Shown piece by piece: positions 21,900 to 33,599 of a stretch of 64,000 bases of DNA. How positions within the stretch are numbered: the stretch's first letter is position 1; the number at the start of each line of letters is the position of its first letter. Both the position numbers and the translations under genes were made by a program. The notes below the pieces were generated by a model. It was given only the letters and a program-made list of their open reading frames with translations, was not told where the DNA came from and did not search any database. Origin of the DNA: Toxorhynchites rutilus septentrionalis (lineage: Eukaryota; Arthropoda; Insecta; Diptera; Culicidae); the NCBI RefSeq assembly GCF_029784135.1, contig NC_073745.1:52280285-52344284 (forward strand). Reading direction: 5' to 3'.

Positions 21900-23880
21900 T
21901 ATTGAATCATAGATATTTTTTACACCTATGTTCACATTTATTTTCTACCCTGTCAACCCTACCCGGGAAAGTATTCAACCCATGGTTTCTGTCCGGACTC
22001 GTAGACAATGATACTCAGCTCATTCTTTTAGCGTGCATTATTTTCCTCCTGAACTCGCCGATGCAATATGCATATGAAGCTCTTATTCAATTTTTCTTTA
22101 TTCTTCTCCTCAAAGATTTTGTCATGAACCGGAGGAAGAAGATTCCCTTCCGCAGCCGGGAGCATTCTATTTCCTCGACAATACGAGAAAAAGATTTTCA
22201 CGCTTTCCAGCAGCAGCAGCAGAAGCAGCTCAGGTTAAGGAGCAGTCGAGATGGGGCTTCCTCGTCGTCGTCGACAACGGTTTCTCTACTTCACACAACC
22301 ATTCGCGTCTTTCTACTGTTTTCTTCTTCCCCGTGAGGGTGGCTTCTGCTGCCCCAAGTCGCTTCGCTGAGACCTTTTAACAAATTTGCATCGCCCAGCG
22401 CCATTGTGTGCTGGAAATGTGCAGCGTGTGCATATATCACCGTAATCACCGGCGTCGTCAACGTCGTCCTCCTGATATTAGCTACCATTCCAAATCCTAG
22501 CAGCTGTCCGTTGGCACTGTTATCAACCACACAACTGCAGGGGGAGATTCGATGAAGGTTGAGATTATTATATATCAGGAAGATGTCCTGGAATTGAACG
22601 ACGGGTTGCCGACACTGTGACAGACTTCTAATTTTGTGATAAAGTAGGAAATCTTCTCTAGAGGGAAAAAGTTTCCTACGACTGAAGACAGCACCATTCG
22701 AAGACGATAAAAGTTGGCCCATGTGACAAAACACATGGGCAACCCGAAAGTTTCCGCTCAAAAGTTTCCTCGAAGTGTGCGAGAAGTGCGTTTCCAGATG
22801 TTCTCACCTTATGTCGATATTAATTAAAACTGTCATCCGATTCGCAGCACGCAAGCAATCATCATTGGATTGGAAGGGGTACAGAATACAAACAAAAAGA
22901 AGCATTCCATGTTCATGACCTTTGGTGGCCCGACTGGCATTGAGCTGAGGACACTCCGTTAATGTTTCTTCTTAGAAAGTTTAATTAAAACCGGTTCCGT
23001 TAGAGTGCGACAGATGAGTGGAGACAGACATCATCAGGAAGCTCTAATTCAAGCGAGGATTTATGTGACACAAAGTCCGGCCACTTTCTTTTTCTATTTC
23101 CCATTTCATCCATCATCCCTCCTCTCTTGCCCCTTGTTTGCAGATGAACTGATTAAAAAGCAAACTCTAATTGACGCTTTTATCATTCCTCTTTCATTTG
23201 GAAAATGAATCAAATATATCTTCCCAGTGGAGAGAGGGGCACTAGGATCGGGGAATGTTTCCGGGATGCTGGGTCCGATTTCATCTGCAAATTTGCCGAG
23301 CACTTGTTGTTGTCGAACCGAAGCACACTGCAGTCGTAATTGGAAATTGTACATCTTCCGCTCGGTGAGTGGGGATTTTTGCGTAATTTTATAGCTACCA
23401 CTCTAAATCATTACGGATAGCTGCAGCGCCCAGTGTATGCGGTCGGCCACAAATGCAGCAGGAATGAGTTATAGGTTGGGTCTTTTTGGTGCGGCCGTTA
23501 CTTGTTTGCGGTTGGTTTTGGGTAAATGGTTAGACTACAATTGTTTGGTTGTTGTGAATCTATAGCACATGAGCACGCTTCATAGTTTTGATGCTATCAT
23601 TTTGAAATTGAGAAACTATAAAAGAATTTTACTCAGAATTTGTTTTTTTATTATATTGGATGGCTTTTTCTGCATATTTTCGCAGTTTGTCAACTCCAGA
23701 TTTTCTACTTCCACACCATAATCAAGGATTCTCAATATAATAGATGTACATCTTTAAGATTCCAACGGAGGACTAGGTTGAAAAGAAAGGGATAGAGTGT
23801 AAAATTAGAATCTTAAAAATGAGCGTGAAATTAAAACATCATGAAGACCTATTAATTTTTAAACAAACTAACAGTTTGGC
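21900..23880. other. Low-copy non-coding DNA
   Basis: A CAGCAGCAGCAG run at about 22210 and balanced base composition are the only features. Open frames of 144 codons (21902-22336, plus) and 156 codons (22291-22761, minus) overlap each other and show no domain. Host intron or intergenic DNA is likely. Confidence 0.4.
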
Positions 23881-24004
23881 TTAAAAGTTTATAAGACCAG
23901 ATCTGGAGAATACGGTGGATTTGCTGATCATTGGCGAGATACAAGATTGAAGGGCAGAAGTCTATGTGCGGTGATATCAGGGCTTTGTACAAGTGAATCA
24001 AACT

Positions 24005-26157
24005 TCACTGCGATAAATCTTGCTTAAGTCGACAAAGTACTCCAAACTTCTTAGCAATCTTTTTCACTGTGTGGGCAATATGGCTTTTGAAGCTTAGTTT
24101 ATCATCTATTATAACACCTAAGTATTTAATTTCACAAACACGTTCTAACAAACGATTATCAATCGTCACATTCATACTTTCACTATACACCGACTTATTG
24201 CTAATTATCAAGTACTTCGTTTTGTCAATGTTCAGCTTCAATTTCTTAAATTTCAACCATTTGGCCAAGCTTGAAAGATCATAGTTCAATTTTTCAGTAG
24301 CAGCAATAGCATTGTCGGAAGAAATGTATATCACAGTATCGTCGGCAAATAGGTTTATATCACAGTGTTTTTGTACTCTCTTTAAGTCGTTAATATATAA
24401 AATAAACAAAATAGGACCTAACACACTGCCTTGAGGCACACCAATATTTGTCTCTTTGGTATTGGATATCACAGAATTGTACTTGGTACTTGGAGTTCGA
24501 CTATCAAGGTAGGATACAAACCATTGTAGAACAGTATCAGTAATACCATACTTTTTAACACTCCTATACTCGCGCGTTGGTCTGTCAGACCGAGAAATCA
24601 ATAATTTGTTCATTTCTCAGAAAATATCAACACTACGACTTTGCAATTCTCTCTAGCTTCGTTATTCGTCGTTCGTCATCGTTTAGCGTATCGCATGTCT
24701 TGGTACAAAGGTGACGTGTGTCACTTTTCTAACACTTTCGGTCTGACACACCGACGCGAGTATAGGAGTAACTTTTTTGGACAAGTGCCTTTATTCATAT
24801 TCTAGAATATTGTTGAATGAAATGTATAAAATAATGTTAGTGACGTGAAATATTTATTGAATATAATGCATAAGATCATTACCGGACTATTCTTATTTGA
24901 CTTCAGTCCTATTTGTTACTGGATTGAACGGATCCATATATTAACTATTCGTTGATATATTAGTCGTTAGATACATATGTTCAAAAGCAAAATATATATG
25001 TTTGACTTTCGTATAATTATTCGCTAAATATAATGATCATACATATACACACTTGTGAACGAATTTCACTTGTGGAAGAATTGTAAACAGTAAACTATAA
25101 ACTAATCGGTGGCTTATAGTAATTTTTAACAGTTACAGTTTCGGGTATATTTTTTATAATGGACAATATCGACAAGAAAACAAGAAAAAGAAAAAGAAGT
25201 TCCTAGAAATCCTTTTACATAATCTTTTTATGCCCATCTATATCTTAGTTTCCCAAGAATACAGAGACAAAGATTATTAGAAATATGCAAACTTTATACT
25301 CCACAACCTTTATCATCTGGTAATTATCTAGAAGGGCGTTATACATTCTTCTCTTCGATAAAAGACCCGAAAAACACGCAACAACTGCATGAAATGTAAA
25401 AAATATGTTTGTTTCGAGCATGCAGTTATGCTATGTTCTGATTCCTACTCCAATGAAACCACAGTCGATTAATACGTTTTTATGTTATTTTATAGCTCTT
25501 TATACTTCCATGAATTATATTCAGTTGCTTACTTTTAATTAATAACAGTGAAAAATTCGAATTTCGTTATTTGTGTTTGAGTATCAAAAATTACTCTATT
25601 TTGAGGAGGCTGAATTAGATGACTATTAAAACATAATAAAGACGAAGAAAACATATTTTTTGGAGTTTTTTCATTCAATCATACCCTCTTCTTCAAATAA
25701 ATGCCAATAAAGCCTGAAAAATACACAATGGCAACATCACTGAGAATTTCAATTTTCGGTCTGTGACACCGTGCGCGAGTATACGTGTTATGATTTTGCA
25801 CGCGAGTACAGGAGGGTTAAGGGTGTTCAGTAGTTTTCTTCTCGATATCGTCTCAAAAGCCCTTTTCAAGTCCAAAAACGCCGCAATCACATTTTGCTTC
25901 TTCTCGAAGGTCTCTTTCCATTCTACAAGGACTAGATTCAAAGCGCTTTCACAAGAATGTTGCTCACGGTATCCAGATTGTTCAGGAACTAGAAGGTTGT
26001 TTACTACAATGTATTCCAGCAACTGTTCCTTGACGATTAGCTCCAACACTTTCTCGTACACTGGAAGCATGTTTATCGGACGATGCTCTTCTGCTTTCAC
26101 TGTTCCATTCACCTTCTCGATGGGCACTACCACCGATTCTTTCCACGATTCAGGCAC
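24005..26157 (-). pseudogene. LINE reverse transcriptase split by an insertion
   Basis: The upstream part (to 25821) shows PINMLPVYEKVLE and AAFLDLKRAFETISRRKLL, the first catalytic Asp. The downstream part (from 24555) shows GVPQGSVLGPILFILYINDL, LFADDTVIY (catalytic pair) and IKYLGVIIDDKLSF. Reading across the TTAA with the insertion removed gives NTL followed by KKYGITDTVLQWF without a frame change. Insertion into a then-intact RT frame is therefore clear. Confidence 0.85.
24559..25816. mobile_element. piggyBac-like non-autonomous element
   Basis: TTAA flanks both sides (24555-24558, 25817-25820). The ends are CACTCCTATACTCGCGCG and, complemented from the right, CCCTCCTGTACTCGCGTG: 15 of 18 positions agree. 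Subterminal CGGTCTG...GACACACCG and GCGAGTATA motifs recur near 24575, 24745 and 25765. The 1258-bp interior has no transposase. The TTAA duplication and restoration of the host frame on removal are diagnostic of the piggyBac mechanism. The family is not named. Confidence 0.85.
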
Positions 26158-26561
26158 ATTTCCGGTTCGCCAAAGAGTCGTTTGTTATATTTAACAGGTG
26201 TACTTCAATAGCTTCAAATGCATCCTTCAAGATTCTGAATTGATCTCATCAGATCCTGATGTTTCCTCCAGCGACCAAACCACCGTTTTGAGTTTTTCGA
26301 GAGTGATTGATTGAAACTTCGACAGCTTACTGCCAGTGAAATTTTCTGCCAGTTCTACTGGTTCTTCTACCTCATCTATTGAGTTACTGATATCCTCGAT
26401 GCTTCTCACAAAATATTCGTTGAACTTTTCAGCATAACCTGCTCGTCACTCACTTCTTCTCCATTAAAATTAATTGCTTGAAGGTGGACTAGTTTAGGTT
26501 CGATCATTTTTTTCAAGATCTTCCATAGCTCTTTGGTGTTATGTTTGTTTACTTCTATCGA

Positions 26562-27587
26562 TTACTGCACGTATTCATGCCTTGTTCTCCTCAGAGTACA
26601 TGCATATTCGTTCCGGTGGACTTTGTATGTTTGCCAAGCTTGGCCAGAGCGTTGTTGGAGGAATTTTCTATATGTAGCATCTCGTTTTCGCTTCATTCGC
26701 TGTAACTCTACGGTGTACCACTTGTTCGTGTTTTTCAATTTAACAAACTTGACATCCACTAGTTGATCAACACATATTTTCATTACTTCAATGAAGCCGC
26801 TAGCTTTCTCATGGAAGTTGCTTAAACTCACTACTTCTGACAATTCTTCCCTTAATAAATTCAAAAGGGCAGTACGGATGTAGTTTTTCCAACACTTAAT
26901 TTTCACGTCAGTTACATCAACTTTATCCAAGCTACCGTCAAGAGACACACACAAAGTTTCGTGGTCAGATATCTTAAAATCCGGTACAACACAAACATTG
27001 ATATCACAGTTCCAGAATATTAGGTCAATTAATGTTTGACTAGTACGGGTTATACGTGTGCATTGTTGGACTAGTTGCATGAGTCCTTGCGCTTCAGCCA
27101 CAAGCTTTAACTGGGAAGCATCTCGGGAATTGAACCAGTTGATGTTGAAATCGCCAGCAAGTAGTGTGTATTTGGACAGATCAACGATTTCTTCTAACCA
27201 CGAATCCTCCAAAATTCGCAGGAATATCGTATCGCTTGCTCCTGGTGAATGATATAAGACTCCATAATGACCGGGCTTCATACCATCCAGGATCTCAATC
27301 GCCACGATCCAGTTTTTGTCGGCTTGCGCTCTGAAGATTAGCCGATGTCTCAAGCTAGAATTGACGTACATCATGACACCACCGGTATGTCTTGAGTCTG
27401 AGTAGCAACTTATTATTTTGTATCCATTGATCTGTAAATGATCATCTCCTATGGTTTCAGTGACGTGTGTTTCATTGATCATAACCAGTTTGGGTTTCAG
27501 GGTTTCTACAAGAAGACGAACTTCAACGAAATTTGTAGATAATCCACCACGTAAACGAAAGGTAAACGAAAGTAAACGAAAAATCAC
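26562..27587 (-). pseudogene. LINE endonuclease domain (ORF2 5' part)
   Basis: This 341-codon open frame is an APE-type endonuclease. Visible hallmarks are MINETHVTE (catalytic Glu region), TGGVMMYVNSSL, LLAGDFNINWF (Asp/Asn pair) and ISDHETLCVSLD (catalytic His). A basic stretch with QRMKRKRDATYRKF leads toward the RT. The start is lost to truncation and the downstream link to the RT is broken by stops. Confidence 0.8.
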
Positions 27588-28330
27588 CGAAAATCGAGGT
27601 TTTAAAAAAAAAATTTTGATGCCAAATGTCTTAAAATTGCATTATTCGTCAAGATTTACAGTTATATCGAAATTTTTTTTACCAAAAAAATTTTTTTTTT
27701 GGCGCTTGGCCGTTTTTCGTCTGAAAAATAGATTTTTGAAAAAAAAATTTTTTTGAGAAACCTGTAAATCTCAACGTGTCATGCAATTTTAAGACATTTG
27801 GCATCAAAATTTTTTTTTTCAAAAACCCCGATTTCCGCTGATTTTTTTGTTTTTCGAAAAACTCAAATTTTAACGTCTACGACACAAGTAAATGAAGTCC
27901 GAATGAGCTAATATTCAGCACAGGGTGTATTATTGTGCAAATCAACGTTTCGTGTAGCAAGTTCCGAATGAAAAACCGAGATAACTATTTTTATTGGCAC
28001 CCTAAACCATACTTTTCGTTTCGCATGCCGAAAAAAAAGTCCCAGTGTCGATTTTTGACAAAAAAACAATTTTCCAGGTGACACTAGATCTCGACGTTTC
28101 ATGCCATTTTAAGACATTTGGCATCAAACATTTTTTTTTCGAAAACCCCGATTTCCTTTACTTCCCCTTGGGTGATTTTTCGATTTTCAAAAAACTCAAA
28201 CTTTGACCGCTTTGCGCCACCTTCCCTTAAGGCCGATAGAACTGAAATTTGGCATAGGGTGTTTTTTCGAGGTGGTGAACACTTTGTATAGGGTAACTTT
28301 TTGAAATTTTATGGTCAATTTTTTTCCATA
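27587..28330. repeat. Foldback with CATTTGGCATCAAA arms
   Basis: TTTTGATGCCAAATGTCTTA near 27615 is inverted near 27785 (TAAGACATTTGGCATCAAAA), and another copy lies near 28105. Poly-A/T tracts separate them. It is related to 21498-21835. Confidence 0.7.
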
Positions 28331-28530
28331 TATTCATTGGCACCCTAATGCACATTCAGTATTTTTTTCAAATTTTTATCTCGAATCTTTTGAGGATGGC
28401 GTGAAATAAACGAAAAAGTACGTTTTTCACTATAGATCCATTGTTGAACCACATAGGGGTTCAAATATTTGCCATACAGCTAGTGATTTGGTTTTTACTC
28501 CCTTACCCGGCCAGGCCCCTTGTTGCCATT
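28330..28530 (-). repeat. Interspersed repeat R2, copy 3 (minus)
   Basis: Read on the minus strand it gives GGGTAAGGGAGTAAAAACCA, then CAGCTGTATGG and GAACCCCTATGTGG, matching 43438-43650. Confidence 0.75.
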
Positions 28531-29142
28531 CTAAAGGTAGCTTTAAATGCCTCTCTCGTAGATGTCTTGGTTCTTATTGACGAAAAACTCTAGTAATATA
28601 TTTTTACAGTCTTCTCTTGATCCAAATTTTTTATCAGTTTGGAAGTATTGCAAGTATTGGAAGCATCTACCGTCCGAAACTATCACTGGTGAACGTTTGA
28701 ACACGAAGCTCTGAGAGAAAAATTATCGAGGTTGGATAATAGACACGACAGGGTAATTTCACAGCATGACAACGCCAGGGCACATGATCATGGATCTTTC
28801 AATAATTATATAGAAAGAGAAACTGGGAGGTTCTATCTCACTCAGACATTGCTTCCTCATATTCTTCCACTATTTGCACCGGCTCATGTAATCGGCTTGT
28901 TCTGAGGAATGGTTCCGATCTTGGGAAGAAATCAGACATTAGCTTAATTACTGGGTCGCTCAAACACAGTCAGACTCCTACCAGCGTGGAATTATTGTTT
29001 ATTGTCTGAAAGATGGGCCTAGGTAGTGGCTAGTTTTATGTTCCAAAAAATACCTTTTATAAAAAAAATTGAACCATTAAAGTCATACTTGTACACCTAA
29101 TATATAACAAATGAATCGATACCACTCGTTAAAACAACAGAA
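28531..29142. other. Non-coding stretch
   Basis: No gene or recurring repeat is recognised here. Confidence 0.4.
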
Positions 29143-29400
29143 GGGAAGTGGGGGCATAGTGGTCACCCTAAGGAACATGTCCATTTCCAGCGTCCACATA
29201 CCGATTTAATTCCCGTTTTTCGAAGAATATTATAGTTCAACTCATTGTTGTTCAAGACATCATTCGGCTTTCACTATAAAAATTCAAAATAGTACATTTT
29301 TCATCATTACAAAAAAGTAAAAATCGAACTTTTTTTTTTGCTTGGAGGTAAAGTGGTCACTCGCACATATCACGCTAAATGGGATAGATTTATGCGTTTT

Positions 29401-29700
29401 GACGTAGGACTACGTCTTTCATTTCTGTACCGGGGTGTAAGTTCAAAGTTTCGAAAACGAAAGAGTGACGCTGGAGTGCAAGGTTTTGCACGTTAATACC
29501 TCTTTACCGGCTGAATGGAGCGGTATAATAATCACTTCATCCGAAAGATAAAATGTCAACGAGTTATATGATGGGCACTTATTGGTCCAAAAAATCGTTC
29601 CAATAGCTTAAAAATTTCTTTGAAAGTAAGCTATTGAAATTGTTCGAGCATTCATTGAAATTTAAGGTTATTAATAATCAGCCTCAAACATCATCAATTT
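29401..29700 (+). mobile_element. GACGTAG-family left-end fragment
   Basis: GACGTAGGACTACGTC at 29401 is followed by TTTCATTTCTGTACCGGGGT and about 250 bp matching the left domain of the 19226-21495 element. No right end in this orientation follows, so it is truncated or interrupted by the next element. Confidence 0.7.
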
Positions 29701-29759
29701 CTGAATTTAATAGTTTTCTTTAAAAATCCTACGCTAGATTAAATTTAGAAGAAGAAAAA

Positions 29760-30947
29760 TGGGTGGGTTATATCTATGATATTACCGCAAGGTTGACGTG
29801 GGACTACCTTAGCTTAGTAATCATTTGTTTGTATTGATTAAATTTTTGATTGAATAAAACAATTTCCGAGTTCAATTGAATTCAATATATTTGCGTTGTG
29901 AGAAAAAATTTGGACAAATGCAATGTCTCTAGTGTCTGCACGATCTTACCAGGTACCTATGTTTAGAAGACCGTGTTAGGGAAACGCATTCTAGTCTGTA
30001 CAAAGGTAAGCGAGTACAAAAGTACTCGCAGTTTGCATGTATTTTCAATGCCGATTTCCCCAGACACCTTGGTTTAGAAGTTTTTATAGGTAATCAAATT
30101 TCAGTCGGAACAAAAATACTCCCGACCTGCATGAATTTGCAATCAATTTTCCTAGACACCTTGGTTTTGAAGCCTGTGTTGAGGAAACATATATTAGTCG
30201 GAACAAAAATGCCCTCGACTTGCATGTATTTGCAATGCCAATTTCCCCTCGCTCCATGGATTTGAAGTCTGTGTTAGGGAAACACATTTCAGTCGGAACA
30301 AAAATGCCCCCCCCCCCCCCCGAAAGCATGAATTCGCAATGCAAATTTTCCCAAGTTCCTTGGATTTGAAGTCTGTGTTATGGAAACACATTTCAGTTGG
30401 AACAAAAATACCCCCGACTTGCATGTATTTGCAATGCCAACTTCCCCACGCTCCTTGAATTTGAAGTCTGTGTTAGGGAAACACATTTCGGTGGGAACAA
30501 AAGCTCCCCCTACTTTCATGTATTTGCAATGTCGGTTTCGCCTATGCTGCTTGGTTTTGAAGTCTGTGTTAGGGAACACATTTCGGAGAGAACAAAAGTC
30601 CCCCTACTTTCATGTATTTGCAATTCCGATTTCCCTAAGGCTGCTTGGTTTTGAAGTCTGTGTTGGGGAAACCGTAAAGCGGGCCAATCAAAACGAGGCA
30701 GTACGGGCGTTTAGATAACGCTTAACATTTTACAGTTATTCAATTATTTACCTAATGGAAAATAACACTTTACTAATTGCGATAGATGCGTAGAAATATT
30801 CCCTATCAATTGATGCAAACATCTTTCCGATTCAGTAGAAAATGTTCGAGTTATAAGCATTCGAAATCTTGCATTTTTTCCTGCATGTTCAGTGTTTATG
30901 TTTTCATTTTACCCCCCATATATTCCGGTTAGACGTAGTCCCACGTC
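29760..30947 (-). mobile_element. GACGTAG-family element with minisatellite cargo
   Basis: On the minus strand it starts GACGTGGGACTACGTC at 30947, carries the approximately 280-bp left domain shared with the histone copies, then seven to eight minisatellite units. It ends with CCCACGTCAACCTTGCGG and ACCCACCCA at 29760. A-runs (T-runs in its own orientation) flank both sides. There is no coding capacity. Confidence 0.8.
29960..30680. repeat. Minisatellite, about 91-95-bp unit, seven to eight units
   Basis: AAGTCTGTGTTAGGGAAACA recurs about every 91-95 bases with CATGTATTTGCAATGCC-like blocks. One unit has a run of 15 C at 30307-30321 where others have three to five. Confidence 0.9.
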
Positions 30948-32246
30948 AAAAATTCACAAACATACGCTACCTTTGTATTATATAAATTTGTTTTGAACGA
31001 TAACTATATCGACCCTTGAACTACACACTCTACCCTACTGCTATGTACACACGCACACCATGACAACGAAATTGTACCAGACACCATATTCCTTTGTATT
31101 CACCTAGAAGTTAGAAGTTCTATTTAGTCCAATAAAGAACGTTGAAGAGAGCAGTCGAATTTCTCTTCCTATCCGAAACAGGAAAGTTTTGAGCGATCCC
31201 AATTCCGCCATTTTGTTCAAGTTGGTTACACGGTGCATAGCGTTCGCGAAATTCTGGCTGAGGCATAGCCGTCGAGAAATCCCTTCGCGTGCGGAAATAA
31301 AATCGCGCAGCTCATTGATAATGATTGGTGATCGCAATGTGTTTCCGAACACGGACGCAAAATCCAGGCACCTGGAGAAACCGTCATAGCGACTACATGC
31401 AAGCTGTGATTTCTTTTGCTCGCTTGCATATTAGTGTTTGGGAAGCCACAGGCAAGGCGTGAGTACTTTCACTCGCATCAGTTTCTGTTCTGCTTTCGCA
31501 TGGAACAGTCATGAAAAATTGTTTGCGTGTGAATGCGTCCAAGCGAAGGAATATTCGCATTTACGCATTCAAATTGGTGTTCCCGTAATGCAATCCAATT
31601 GACGAATATACGCAAAGCTGAATCAGCTCATGCGACACCTACATTAGAGTTCAGAACCTCAAAAATGATGATGTTTGTTTATTCTACGCACTGAAAAGCA
31701 AGATTCGGTCGAGATTAGTCATTTTATTTCTATTTAGATTCATTTCAACCATTAAATGTCTTCAGTATATGGTAAGAAAGCTAGGGTTTTGTATATTTAC
31801 GATGATTTCAACACGCGATTGGACCAAAGCCATTGATAATCTTCGAAAATTTTTAGTTTGATAATGCACATAGGTTATGAATGCTGTGGATAATGGTGAT
31901 ATGATCGATATCATATCAAGTTGGATTATATAATAGATTATGTAAGGGCCGATACAAGAAGGATTTGCAGTATTTTTAGCGCAACAAATGCTACTCATCG
32001 TTGATCTAGTTGAAGAAAAAAATAAAGTTACGACACTTATACCAAAATATACATACTACATTGTAAAATGGCGATTTTCTAACCTTTTTAGCGTAGAAAG
32101 AATACGTGAAACCGGGAAATTTGAAGATAAAATCTGATTTTTCTAAAAAATTTGAACGACCAAAAAAACAAAACATCATCATTTTACTCGCTGCGCAATC
32201 TGGTTGTAAATCTAACGTAAATTCGTCAAAAGCATCAGTTTCTGTT
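30948..32246. other. Non-coding stretch with a local repeat
   Basis: No gene is seen. A block with CAGTTTCTGTTCTGCTTTCG and CATGGAACAGTCATGAAAAA lies at 31483-31525. It returns at 32527-32570, just after the SINE, and in altered form at 32648-32690. Confidence 0.6.
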
Positions 32247-32525
32247 GTGTGCTCCCGTGGCCGAGTGGTTAGCGTCATAACTAACATGCCGGGTGTTCGG
32301 GTTCGATTCCCGTTTTGGTCGGGGGAATTTTTCGTCAAAGAAATTTCCTCCGACTTGCACTGTGATCACGCGTATTCTAGAGCTTGCCATTCAGAATGCA
32401 TTCAAGGCGTGTTAATTGGCATAGAAATCTCAACTAAGTACTAATAAAAAATGACGCAAGTAATACTACGCTGAGACGGCGAAGTTCCTCTAGGAACGTT
32501 AGTGCCATTGAAGAAGAAGAAGAAG
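32247..32525 (+). mobile_element. Feilai-like tRNA-derived SINE
   Basis: A polymerase III A box (TGGCCGAGTGG, about 32259) and B box (GGTTCGATTCC, about 32300) head a tRNA-like region. An unrelated body follows, then a (GAA)n tail at 32510-32525. A 13-bp target duplication ATCAGTTTCTGTT flanks it (32234-32246 and 32526-32538). tRNA head, unrelated body and triplet tail match the published description of Feilai from Aedes aegypti. The exact family name rests on that description, not on alignment. Confidence 0.8.
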
Positions 32526-33599
32526 ATCAGTTTCTGTTCTGCTTTCGCATGGAACAATCATGAAAAATTGCCACATCACGATAAAAACGAAATTAATTTT
32601 ATGCAAGGTTATATAGACATTATTTCGTTTTCACCGTGAAGTGGCGCCCTCAGTTTCTATTCTGCGCATGGAGTGATCATGAAAAATCTTGTGTTATTCT
32701 CACAAAAACAGAAATGAATCATGTATCAAACATCTTCAATTGCTTTTACAAGGTCAATCAAATTCCAACGGTTCGTTTCGGGACCACCAACAAGTTCGAA
32801 AGAGTTGAATTTTATGTTAATAACAATTCCATACTTATACTCATCCGACCACACATTAAAAAGAAAAGCTTTCAGCAATCTTTCATAATATTCATTCATT
32901 CATTCATGCGGTTATATCACAGATATAACTCTCTTCTTGTTTTTTTTTGACCAAATATGATCAAAGCATACTTGATATAGTAGGTACATGTATGAAATAA
33001 GCTTGGCCTATACACCTAAAGTCTCAATTTAATTTTTCTCATGCATACAAAAATGTTGTAAGAAACACATAACGTTCCGCATAATATGGCTTCGTTTAGT
33101 AGCAGTGGCATATTTTTCCAGGGTCAAAGCCACAAAAGGAACCTCTTCAAGAGCAGAATGTGATGAGGTATATCAGTTTTAGTAAACAGAACATTGTAAG
33201 TGAATATCACCTATGACCACTTTGCCCTCAAACACGAAAGAAATCTCTATGCTAATTAATCGCGGATATTGAACAAATGTCTGTTCACATCTACTAGAAT
33301 AGGTGAACAGTTGTCCAAACTGATGATTTGTCCATCATATCAGATTGAATATACTAAATTTCACGTGAAATTCCTTAGATACCCTACGCACAGAACTACG
33401 GCCCAATGGCTATCGAGAGAGCAATTTTTGTTTTTATTCATATTTTGACAGCTCTACTTAAGTACAGGGTGACTCAAAAGTCATTAAATTCTCCAAACAT
33501 AAGGTGACTATCAATACGGTTTTAATAGTCAATAGTTATACTACCAAACACGCAGGTGACCACTTTGCCCCCCATGATCAATTTGCCCCCACCACCCCT

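Larger units (their letters stand above)
23885..27590 (-). mobile_element. Degenerate Jockey/CR1-like LINE, minus strand
   Basis: From right to left it encodes an APE endonuclease (27587-26562), a decayed linker with several stops (26560-26160), and the reverse transcriptase in two parts (26157-25821 and 24558-23890). A TTAA-flanked element separates the two parts. There is no ORF1, so the element is 5'-truncated near 27590. RT sequence continues in another frame past the stop at 24005 (HIDFCPSILYLANDQQIHR) to about 23890. The clade is assigned only by general resemblance. Confidence 0.8.
29143..33599. mobile_element. Probable large TIR element with nested insertions
   Basis: GTGGGGGCATAGTGGTCACC at about 29149-29168 is matched, complemented, by GGGGGCAAAGTGGTCACC at about 33555-33572. 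A second inward pair lies at 29346 (GGTAAAGTGGTCAC) and about 33210 (GGGCAAAGTGGTCA, complemented). Outer ends plus subterminal repeats follow the pattern of the pogo-like element at 9140. Inside are two GACGTAG elements and a Feilai-like SINE. No transposase was found. The exact termini and target duplication are unclear. Confidence 0.45.

Noticed and set aside
29960..30680. Overlapping open frames across the minisatellite
   Set aside because: The repeat unit is not a constant multiple of three and the frame is not kept between units or loci. These are translation artefacts of a repeat.
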